A stretch of 20,630 nucleotides of DNA, from positions 250,129 to 270,758 of the forward strand of contig PDIM01010318.1 of the NCBI GenBank assembly GCA_002811675.1. The letters run 5' to 3'. The position numbers were made by a program, and so were the translations under genes. Under the pieces are notes generated by a model, which saw only the letters and a list, made by a program, of their open reading frames with translations, was not told where the DNA came from and made no database searches. Shown in pieces: positions 1 to 8,070 of the stretch (position 1 is its first letter; each line of letters opens with the position of its first letter). Source of the DNA: Ichthyosporea sp. XGB-2017a. Taxonomy: Eukaryota > Opisthokonta > Ichthyosporea.

Positions 1-365
1 TTTGTGTTTTTTATTTTAATTTTCTGATGTATTGGAAAATTTTCAATCAAGCAAAAAAGAAAAAAAGAAAGGAAAGGAAGAAGAGAGGAGAAGATTTAAA
101 AGAAAGAAAAGAGATTTAAATGTATTTTTGAAGAGAGAAAAAGAAACAAAAGTAAGCTTTGTTTTTTGATTGATTCCAATCTTTTCCAAAACTGTGATTG
201 GGTTTTGTGGATTGTTTTTTTGTTGTTGTTCCTGCAATTACTAATTCCTTTTTTTTTGATTTCCTTTTCTTTATTTTTACCAAATTCTTCCTGAAGGTCT
301 TTTTGAGAATCAAACGTGAGAAACGGAAATTAAACTGTAACGAAGCAAAAAAACCGAATGAAAGC
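1..365. other. AT-rich upstream spacer
   Basis: This stretch is made of T-rich and A-rich runs, including purine-rich GA blocks around 50-145. I see no recognisable gene. The reading frame of the downstream secreted protein stays open leftward to about 198, but the extra residues there are low-complexity Phe/Lys-rich sequence coming from homopolymers. I read it as promoter and 5' leader of the gene starting at 366. Confidence 0.5.
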
Positions 366-1070
366 ATGAGCAAATATTTTCCGACATTTGTATTTGTGAT
401 TTGCTGCATTATTGTAGTCAGCTCAGTCACTCCTGCCGCTGCCAACCCTTGGTGGAAAAAGTTTATGCCCTTTGAACACGATAAAAATGACAGCAAAGAC
501 CAGAAACCCTCTGGGAGCCATGATGTAGTCAACAGCGGCATTGATGCCGACATTAGTCTGCAAATGGAATGGCAAACTGAGAACAGGGCGACGATCCTCG
601 AAGCGATATGCGCCTCAGATGACGCGAAGAAAGATGGCTCTGTTCAGAAGAATCTTTGCGAACTCTTGAATACCAATGGGGAGCATAAATTCTCTTATAA
701 AATGAACTTTGTCCGTACATCTTCTCCCTCCCCGACCATTCACGTCCAGGTATTTAAGGATTTGGGCTGCAAAGCGCAAGATACGGCGTGCAAGTGGCCT
801 GTGAGTCTGGGAAAATGCTACGCGCCGCCACAGGAACATCGCGCTCACGTCTGCCCATATACACATTCCTTGCGAGCCTTCCTGCATCCTTGCGTGTGCC
901 CGTTTCACCAGAAAAGATGCAGTGCAAATGAAGACGAGCAAGGAGAAAAATGCTGCCCGCATCTCTGTGTTGTGAGGGAAGACTTCACGGATAAAAGTTG
1001 CGAAGATATGTGGCTGGGATATTCGTGGGGTGCCCTTGGTGTGTGCCATAATATTCATTTTAAGAAGTAA
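366..1070 (+). CDS. Secreted Cys-rich protein, unknown function
   Basis: This encodes 234 residues. I chose the ATG at 366 because the protein then opens with a textbook signal peptide: a short polar start, a hydrophobic core at about residues 8-22 (FVFVICCIIVVSS), then TPAAA at 22-26 as a likely cleavage site, followed by NPWWKKF. The mature part has an Asp/Lys/Ser-rich linker (about 35-60), a region with two cysteines (82, 98), and a Cys-dense C-terminal half with 12 cysteines between 135 and 227. These include CVC at 176-178 and CCPHLC at 196-201. The even total (14 in the mature chain) fits a disulfide-bonded extracellular or lumenal protein. I see no transmembrane segment after the signal and no C-terminal ER retention motif. 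I do not recognise the family. No intron is needed. It stands alone, more than 1 kb from the next gene. That it is a real coding gene is fairly safe because of the signal peptide and a base composition much richer in GC than the spacers; its function is open. Confidence 0.72.
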   Translation: MSKYFPTFVFVICCIIVVSSVTPAAANPWWKKFMPFEHDKNDSKDQKPSGSHDVVNSGIDADISLQMEWQTENRATILEAICASDDAKKDGSVQKNLCELLNTNGEHKFSYKMNFVRTSSPSPTIHVQVFKDLGCKAQDTACKWPVSLGKCYAPPQEHRAHVCPYTHSLRAFLHPCVCPFHQKRCSANEDEQGEKCCPHLCVVREDFTDKSCEDMWLGYSWGALGVCHNIHFKK

Positions 1071-2110
1071 AAAGGAATTGGATTGAGGAGCCAAAAGGGG
1101 GGATGAAGTGGAGTGAAAGAAGTAGATATATCTAACATATCTGTGAGTCCTTTGTGATTTTATTCAGCTATGATTATAAGGAGTCAAAAAATTGTGGCTG
1201 GAAAAAGAACTCATTGGGTCTTTTTTGTTGTTGTTATCTTTCTGTTTCTCTTTCTCCTCCCTTTTTTTGTTTTTAGATTGGAATTTTTCTTTGCTTTCTT
1301 CAGTCTTTTTATTGTTTGAGTATGTAGATAACATATAGATATTTTAACAGAAATAAGAATAAAATTAAGAGCAGTCAGCTGTTCTTCTAAAAAAAAAAAA
1401 CGAAAACCAAAAGCACAAATTTTAAAAATAAAAAATAAAGCGAAAATACCAAAAAAGGCAATTTTTTACTTTGCCAAAAAAGAAACAAATTACATATAGT
1501 CGTATTACAAAAACCAAATTATCTAAATAATAAAAATCCACGATTTTTAACCAGAAATAGATCATAAGAATTAGTTTACCCTTTTTATAAAGAATCCTTC
1601 CAAATATATCGAATATCTATTTTCGAACCTTTTAAAGGCATAAAAAGCCTCTTTTTTTTTATTATTTGGGGGGTTTTAACCAAAACAAGTTAAGTGCACA
1701 AAATTCAGAGCTAACTTTGTATGAGCTCGAATTTGTATTGACAGTACAGGAAGGAAAAAGCAAATAAAGAAAAGAGAAAAAGGGAAAGGAGAAAGGAAGG
1801 CTTTTGAAGGATCTCAAGGAAGGTGATTCAAGGAGACGGAGAGGCGCAGTTGGCAACTAATTACACAGTCTGAGGGGAAATCAGGCGTTTTGGGTGTCGC
1901 CAAGCGTCAGAAACTACGTCTGCATTACTCGGGGAATAGTATAGAGATAAAGATTTTGATTTAGAAAGAACGAGTTATGAAGAAGAGATAAGCCAATAGT
2001 TGATCATCTTATTCGCTTTTCTTTCTTTCTTTTTTTTTGTTTTGTTTCGGCTGATCTAAATTCAACATACATCAACTTTTCTCTCTTTTGGTCTTTTGTT
2101 AAGGAAAGAC
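1071..2110. other. Gene-free AT-rich spacer, 1.04 kb
   Basis: This runs from the stop of the Cys-rich secreted gene to the first ATG of the channel gene. It holds poly-T and poly-A runs (for example near 1390 and 1650) and AATAAA-like motifs that may serve the upstream gene. From about 1860 it is less AT-rich and may be 5' leader of the channel. No open frame looks coding: the longest is a 64-codon minus-strand frame made mostly of Ser, Phe and Leu. No RNA gene is seen. Confidence 0.5.
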
Positions 2111-4846
2111 ATGGGGACCCCGCAAAGGGTATTTCCCGAACCTGTCAAGGGTGAGAAAAGTCTTGATGAATTTATACAAGAACTAGAGTTTAAAGGTAAG
2201 GAAGGGAATTGAAAATACGCGTGAGATCAATGATTAAACGAGACTTGTGTAAGCGTGGTGGTGCTAACAATAGGATGTATTTGATTCCACAATTCCATTT
2301 CAGAGCAACCTTTTATTATTGCTGACACCCAGGGAAAGAACAATGGTCTGCGAATTGAGTATGTAAGTGTTGCTTTCAAGTTCCAGACGGGGTTTAATTC
2401 CGGAGAACTGCTTGGGGAGGTATCCGATTCAAAGCTGTTCAATCCAGAGGATGTTGTGGGCCTTTATGAGCTAATTATGGACAATGAGTTCCCCAAAACA
2501 TTTGCAATGGACTTGAGTCTGAAAAACGATAAGAATGTAAGAGCGAAATTGCTAATTGAGAAATTTCACAGTAGAAAGGGGACGGATAAGTTACTTCCGT
2601 ATTTCAGCCTTACGATAAAGGGAATTAAGAGGGAACCTACTGTCACTGGCACAGAATCGGGAGCAGACGTTGCCGAGCGAGCGGGACAATTAGAGGCCGG
2701 TGTTTGTCGGGCTAGGAGAGAGTCTTCCATATTGATTTTAGAAATAGAGGACACGAAAATTCAGGATGAAGAGGGGTTCGTGAATATTTCAAACAGCAAT
2801 GAGAATTTGAAAACCTCAGTTTGGGCAAGTGCAAAGAGCAATACAAGAAAGCTGTGTAAGAATGGTATTTTATTGTCAAAGAGACTCATCAGACATGTTA
2901 CGAAGAAGAAGCGATACCGAGATGACAATGGGACTGGGCATATTACGCTACCTTGGCATTGCTTCTATCACCAGTCTTTCTCAAGAGGGGCTTGGGATTG
3001 GGTTGTTCTTTTGTTTGTTATATATTCATCAATATCTGTGCCGTACTATGCAGCTTTTGATGTTACACCAATTTTGGCCATGGATGTGTTGACAGATGTT
3101 GTTTTTTGGTTGGACATTATTATCAACTTTAGAACCACATACCAAGATGAATCTGGCACAATTGTGACCAGCCCTATGCCGATGGCAAAGCACTACCTTA
3201 AAGGGTGGTTTGTTATCGATTTATTTGCTACTCTTCCCTTTGAATTCATTGTCACCGGTTTCGATTCTCAGCTCTTTTCTCTTCTTAAAATTTTCAGAGT
3301 TTTACGCCTTGGCAAGGTTGTAGCAAAGATTGACAGGCAAATGAAATCTAGCTGGTTTCAACTAATGGTTATTATGGCAAGCTTTACGATGCTTTCCCAC
3401 TGGATGGGATGCATTTGGTTTGCCATTGGAAACAGTCAAGAGAACCAAGGAAGCTGGATAAGAGCCCGTGAACACGAAGCCATTTTGCGAGCTCAGAATT
3501 TAAACATTACAATTGAGGACTTCGACAATACTGTATTTTACATCGATTCATTGTATTTTGCCCTAACTAGTTTAACAACAGTCGGATTCGGAAACATAGC
3601 ACCTGAAACACAAGAGGAAAAAATTTTCTCAATATGTTCGATGATTCTTGGTGCTTTCGTCTATGCATCAGTGTTTGGTAATGTCACTGCTGTTATGGAC
3701 CGACTACATAGCACAACAACTCGTTATCGTTCTCGTATTGCAGGTATTGATGAATTTATTCGCTTTCACAAGTTGCCTAAGGACATGCAGAAAAGGATTC
3801 ACCAGTATGCAGAATATTCATGGCAGCTAACGCAAGGGATTGACATGAACTCAGTGTTGATGAATCTTTCGGATTCTTTGCGCTCAGATGTTACAATGTA
3901 TCTGTATAAACATTTAATACATTGCTCTCCTCTATTTCGTGGAGCCTCCGAGGGATGCATAAGGTCAGTGGCTATGAAATTGCAAACAATGTATTTTGCT
4001 CCCGAAGACTGGATCATTCGGGAAAAGGATGCAATGGAGAAATTGTACTTTATAAGCAAAGGCAATGTAGAAGTCATTGTCGGCTACAGTTCTGTGGCAA
4101 CTTTGGGGCCAGGTGACTTTTTTGGGGAAATGTCCTTGGAAATTAAAAGTTCTGGAAGAGCAAACGCCGGGGTCCGCTGCATAAGCTTTAGTGACCTTCA
4201 TAGTCTTGACCATAAGCATCTTATTGAAATACTTCGCAAGCACAGAGATTTTATGCCAATTTTCAAGCGTAATTTGAAGGACTCTTATAGCCTTCGATCA
4301 AAAAAAGATGCCGACAAAACTAAGAGTGAACTTCAAAAGCGCGATACCCAGAAAACTTCCGCAGTTCTCTCTCTAACAAACCTGAACTCTAATTCCTCCG
4401 ACGAGGCTGTTGGCAGTATTAAATTCACAAAAGAGGTCGGCATTAACCTTCGAGCAAAAACTGAAAGTAATTTATGTGCGAATGCCATACAGGAGACTGA
4501 AGCTGAGTATAGTGCGCCAGAAAAAGTTATGGAAGAAAATGTTGAAACCGAAGTTGCACAAACCTCGACTTCCACAGATAGTGTACAGAGTAATGATAGC
4601 GGCTCTAGTGACCGTGACTTCGAGTTAAAGCACGAGCGCCTTATCAGGGAAAGGGAATCAATTCAGATGAGAGAATCTATTAGTGACGTTGGAGAATCTG
4701 TGGTACAGAAAATGGCGATTTTGCTGGAACGATCTGATAAGAAACATTGTGAAGAAATGGGAAAATGCATTGGAGAGATACAAGCATTGAGTGCTAAAGT
4801 GCTAGAACTTGAAAGGGCTTTGAAAGAGAAAACCAATTCTCCTTGA
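2111..4846 (+). CDS. EAG/KCNH-type voltage-gated K+ channel
   Basis: Two exons, 2111-2195 and 2304-4846, join across a 108-bp GT..AG intron (donor GTAAGG, acceptor TTTCAG) to give 875 residues. Residues about 18-135 form a PAS domain of the eag type (FIIADTQGK, then YVSVAF, then TGFNSGELLGE), and the first exon supplies the cap. Six membrane segments follow: S1 about 258-280, S2 288-304, S3 330-344, S4 354-371 (KIFRVLRLGKVVAKI, the basic voltage sensor), S5 380-403 and S6 468-493. The selectivity filter TVGFG at 454-458 is the K+ type used by KCNH channels. A C-linker and a cyclic-nucleotide-binding homology domain (about 573-680; FGEM at 635-638) follow. The Arg that grips the cyclic nucleotide phosphate in CNG/HCN channels aligns with Ala648, and YSL at 690-692 lies where KCNH channels keep their intrinsic ligand. 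A Ser/Glu-rich linker leads to a C-terminal coiled coil (about 799-872), probably for tetramer assembly. It is expected in the plasma or ciliary membrane. AATAAA at 4854-4859 lies just past the stop. RSPH1 converges on it. Confidence in the family is high. Confidence 0.93.
2196..2303 (+). other. Intron of KCNH-type channel gene
   Basis: The 108-bp intron begins GTAAGG and ends TTTCAG, in phase 1. It is supported because removing it joins MGTPQRVF...LEFK in frame to EQPFIIADTQGK, completing the start of the PAS domain. Without splicing the first exon reaches a stop within six codons. Confidence 0.85.
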
Positions 4847-5052
4847 AAGCTCAAATAAAATAGCTTGGACTTGCCAATTACAATATCCCGAACAAAACTC
4901 TTTGTTTGTGCCCTTTGCGAGAAGCATTTCTTAAGACTCCAAAAGCTGGAAGTTTTCTTTGCAGTTTCTCTAGATAGAATTTACGGGAAAGGGGTTTTAT
5001 TGGAGTTTGATGAAAAAAGTAGAGGCGTTGCTTGCTGCAAATCGAAGTAAAA

Positions 5053-5927
5053 TCAAACCTCGCAAGTCTTGAACTCCACACCCATCCACTTGGTGGCCAC
5101 AGGAATTGGGTTCCCAGTCTCGTCCGGGGTTGAGTCTGTCACGACATATTCCCCCAATTGCTCAGTTCCGTGATGGAACACAAACTTTCCCTCACCAACT
5201 GGAAGATCATTTGCAAAAGTGCCTATATATTTATAGTTATTGTATTCAATTTCACCTCTACCTTCCCTCTTTCCGGCAGCCCAGGTGCCTTTGTACTACG
5301 CACATGAAACAAAAACCAACATCAAAACAGTACCCCAGGATTAATATACAAGCACATCCCGGCTAACAGAGCAAAGCAATGAAAAGTAACTTACAGTGAC
5401 ACCCGTCTCTTTGTGAGAGTAGGAGCCTTGTCCATGTCGAGTTCCGTTTTCCCATTCACCTTCGTATACATCTCCATTTTCGTAGGTATAGGATCCATAC
5501 CCACTTCTCTCATTGTTCACCCAACTTCCTTCATATTTGGACCCATCTGGAAAATAAAAAGTCCCGTTGCCATGTTTCTGGTTCTCCACATACTCGCCAA
5601 TGTAGCGGCTGTTGTTCTTGAACTTGTAAGTCCCGGCTCCGTGACGTTTACCGCTCACATAGTAGCCTTCGTATTGGTCCCCATTGGGAAGGGTAGTCTT
5701 GCCAAAGCCGTGGCGCTCATAATTTTCATTGCGCTCCCCATCATAGGTCTATAGTATCAGTAGCGACCGAAGGCAAAAAAAGGGATATGTTCCGGTTCAT
5801 TGAATTATTTTGCGGGGAAAAAGGCGTTAGACTCACGTAATAAATCATACTGGAAACTTTTGAAATGCGTACTTACTCCTAGATTAGGCCCCTCTTCCTC
5901 AAAGTCATCAGATCCAGCGTCAGACAT
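5053..5927 (-). CDS. RSPH1: Radial spoke head protein 1, MORN repeats
   Basis: Three exons on the minus strand, 5927-5877, 5748-5395 and 5295-5053, give 215 residues. Both introns (128 and 99 bp) start GTAAGT, end TAG and are in phase 0. The start [13 protein letters not shown] closely follows the acidic N-terminus of animal RSPH1. Then come about seven MORN repeats of roughly 23 residues, each starting Y-x-G-x-[WYF], at about 18, 43, 66, 89, 112, 136 and 158, ending near [14 protein letters not shown]1 is part of the radial spoke head, which links the outer doublets to the central pair in motile 9+2 cilia. The copy lacks the long acidic C-terminal tail of the vertebrate protein (about 300 residues) and ends soon after the last repeat with a Pro/Thr-rich stretch and a Cys near the end. 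Order, spacing and N-terminus all fit RSPH1 better than a generic MORN protein. The gene is convergent with the channel gene (206 bp between stops). Confidence 0.92.
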
Positions 5928-5993
5928 CCTTTAATTTTGCTTTTTTCTACTTTCTGTTTGTTTTTCTGAGTATAAGCGTGTATGTTCTTTCTT

Positions 5994-6249
5994 TTAAGCA
6001 GCCTGGATTGCTTTTTCTTTACTTTGCTCCTGTAACTTTTTCAGCGTCTTTCTCACTTTGTAAGCAACCACTCCAGTACCTCCAATCAGAAAAAGGGTTA
6101 TAATCATATGTAAGACAATTTGACTATTTGGCTTTTGCTGGAGATTTTCAGAAAAGCAAAACTTAGAATGCAAAAAAGAACAAATACAAAAAAAAACTTT
6201 CTTTTATTTACGTTTTCTTTTATTTTGTTTTTACTATGAAATTTTGCAT
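5994..6249 (-). CDS. Tentative 52-residue single-pass membrane protein
   Basis: On the minus strand a tiny exon 6249-6235 (MQNFI) can join exon 6137-5994 across a 97-bp intron (GTAAAA..CTCCAG, phase 0) to give 52 residues. The second exon holds a hydrophobic helix (LHMIITLFLIGGTGVVAYKV) followed by a basic, helix-forming tail (RKTLKKLQEQSKEKAIQAA) that ends at a TAA. The shape is that of a small mitochondrial or ER membrane protein: short N-terminus, one membrane span with a GG..G motif, charged coil. The intron length matches the others in this window. An unspliced alternative starts at the ATG at 6107 and gives 37 residues. I do not recognise the family. Its 5' end lies upstream of RSPH1 on the same strand, with 67 bp between its stop and the RSPH1 ATG. 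The exon structure is inferred, so confidence is modest. Confidence 0.4.
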
Positions 6250-6356
6250 TGTGCCAGAAAATGTTTCTAAAAGTGGCTTTTTTTTTATTTTTATACTGAT
6301 ATGGATGAAAGTCGCGTTATGAAGTAAAATATGAGCCTCTACTTCTTGAGTATATT

Positions 6357-6388
6357 AGCTCTTTATAGAGCTCGAGTTCAATGAACTC
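6357..6388. repeat. Two adjacent perfect inverted repeats
   Basis: AGCTCT-TTAT-AGAGCT (6357-6372) is followed after one base by GAGTTCA-A-TGAACTC (6374-6388). Both arms pair perfectly. They lie in a spacer, so they could be protein-binding palindromes or the tip of an old element. No function is assigned. Confidence 0.5.
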
Positions 6389-6818
6389 CTCCCTTTGTCT
6401 TTTCTTTGTCTGAAGAGTTCAAAAACCTTTAGGCAGTCTGTTTGTCACTAGCGGGTACGGTCAATGATTAAATCATACATTACAAAAGCAATCCACGAAC
6501 AGTCTGGGAGACAAAATAAACATTGCCACCAATGCCCTCAACAAAATAGAAGAAAGCATGGCATGTAAGGTATGGCGCAGTTGCTTTCACTGTTTCCTAG
6601 GACTCCGTGCGATAGGGACACCGGGAATCGATACCTTTTTAAACATTTCGTGGAAGTTTTGCAATTTTGCCGCGCACGCGGGATATTTGAAGCCCAGAGA
6701 GGGGGGCCAGCTTTGCTCAATACGAACAACAAAATTTGTCGACCTTGCGGGAACTGCTCAAGTGTCTTTGATTTTGCAACTTCATTAGGAAAAAATTCAC
6801 GTGTTGCAGAAGAATGAC

Positions 6819-6846
6819 CAAGGGACTATATTTCTAGTGTCCCTTG
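6819..6846. repeat. 8-bp inverted repeat with 12-base loop
   Basis: CAAGGGAC and GTCCCTTG pair perfectly around an AT-rich 12-base loop. The pair lies at the edge of the GC-richer patch 6540-6820. It may be a short hairpin or a chance match. Confidence 0.35.
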
Positions 6847-7867
6847 AGAATGACAATGAAAAAAGTTGCAGTAGCACACTCCACTTGTCTTTCGTATTTA
6901 TCTATTCCAATCACCATTGTCGCCCAATGATATTCTGAGTAATGGAAAGTTCAGTTTCATCAATATCAAACTGTTGTTTGTCTACAGTCATTGTGAAATT
7001 TGTATAAGACAATTACACTTTCAAACATTATAAACAAAAGGGAAATTATGTAAAGGAAGAACCCTCATTTTACGAACTAACCCATCTTTGGTTGAACTTT
7101 GCGCAACTGCTACGTACTACTCATTAGTGTCCAATTTGAGACGATTTTTACAATATAAGTGCGGGCTCAATCTGACAGTTGAGCTCTTGGAGGAATTGAA
7201 CTTCGATGCCTAGCACGGAGAAGGGTAGGTGAAGCAAACTACAAAACTACAAGGAGCCCTTGCAAAACTATTTAGTACACGGGGTAGTAATTTGCATTTG
7301 TACGTTGCACTCTTAGTGCAGTGAATCCGGGGGCACAAATGCAAAAGGCCAAAACCCTTGGCTACATTGCTGTAACAGTTGAAACTAAGCCTGGTATGGG
7401 GATTCTGGGCACGGGCCATTTGTGAAGGGGTGGGGCTTTGCTTGTAATTATTGAAATTTTGATGTAATTTTGGTTGCAACTCATAGAAGGCTCGACTCGA
7501 GCTGTAGATCAAGAAAAGAGCCACATAGGGCCACTGAAAGATAATTTCCAGATTTCCTTTCCTGTTCGGGCCTTTTCTTGCAGTGACGCTCGTAAAGTCA
7601 ATCTGTTCAGCGAACTTTTTGACTCTTGATACATCTTTTTTGGAAGAAGCAAAAAAAACAAAAAAAAAAACATCTCAAGAAACAAAATATTTTGTGGAAA
7701 AAATTGAAACCAACTAAAATTTAACAGCTGTAACAAAAACTAAAAACCAAAACATAAAATAAAATACAAAACAGCTGGGTGAACTGAAAAATTGGTCCTT
7801 TTTTATTTTTTATTTGGGGAGGAAGGGAAGGAGGAGTTTTTTGTTTTTTTTGTTTTTGGTTTTTGTG

Positions 7868-7875
7868 TATAAAAG
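7868..7875 (+). promoter_or_regulatory. TATA-box-like element before GH3 gene 1
   Basis: The sequence TATAAAAG matches the TATA-box consensus and lies about 200 bp upstream of the ATG at 8071, after a long T-rich tract. In AT-rich DNA such matches arise by chance, so the call rests on position and exact match only. Confidence 0.35.
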
Positions 7876-8070
7876 GAGAAAGTATCAAAGTTCTTGGGAA
7901 GATTTCTTTTGATGTAATCATTGTTTAAAAAACAAAAAGAACGGAGATTTGAAGAAGAGAATCACAAAGAAATTAGCCCCTATAGCTTGGACTAAAATCT
8001 TTTACCTCCTGTGACGATTTGCTGTGCAGAGACGATAAACTTTGTGGAGACTTTGTGGAGGCGAACGAAT

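Larger units (their letters stand above)
6250..8070. other. Gene-poor spacer, 1.8 kb
   Basis: No gene can be supported here. Two patches (about 6540-6820 and 7130-7420) are richer in GC than their surroundings and carry open frames of 64-104 codons on both strands, but the translations resemble no family I know and lack coding character. They could be decayed gene or transposon remains. The stretch holds two adjacent perfect inverted repeats (6357-6388), another inverted repeat (6819-6846) and, near the right end, a TATA-like element and the leader of the first GH3 gene. Confidence 0.45.

Noticed and set aside
198-365. N-terminal extension of the Cys-rich protein to an upstream ATG at 198
   Set aside because: The added residues are translated T/A homopolymer and would bury the clean signal peptide that starts at 366.
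6558-6817. Overlapping 64-81 codon frames in a GC-richer patch
   Set aside because: Several frames on both strands are open at once and none resembles a known family or shows a convincing start or splice structure.
7141-7230. Possible tRNA, suggested by a T-loop-like GTTCAATTCC on the minus strand
   Set aside because: No acceptor stem, D arm or anticodon arm could be paired around it.
7210-7524. 104-codon minus-strand frame
   Set aside because: The translation has no recognisable domain or coding pattern, and the frame ends inside spacer sequence.
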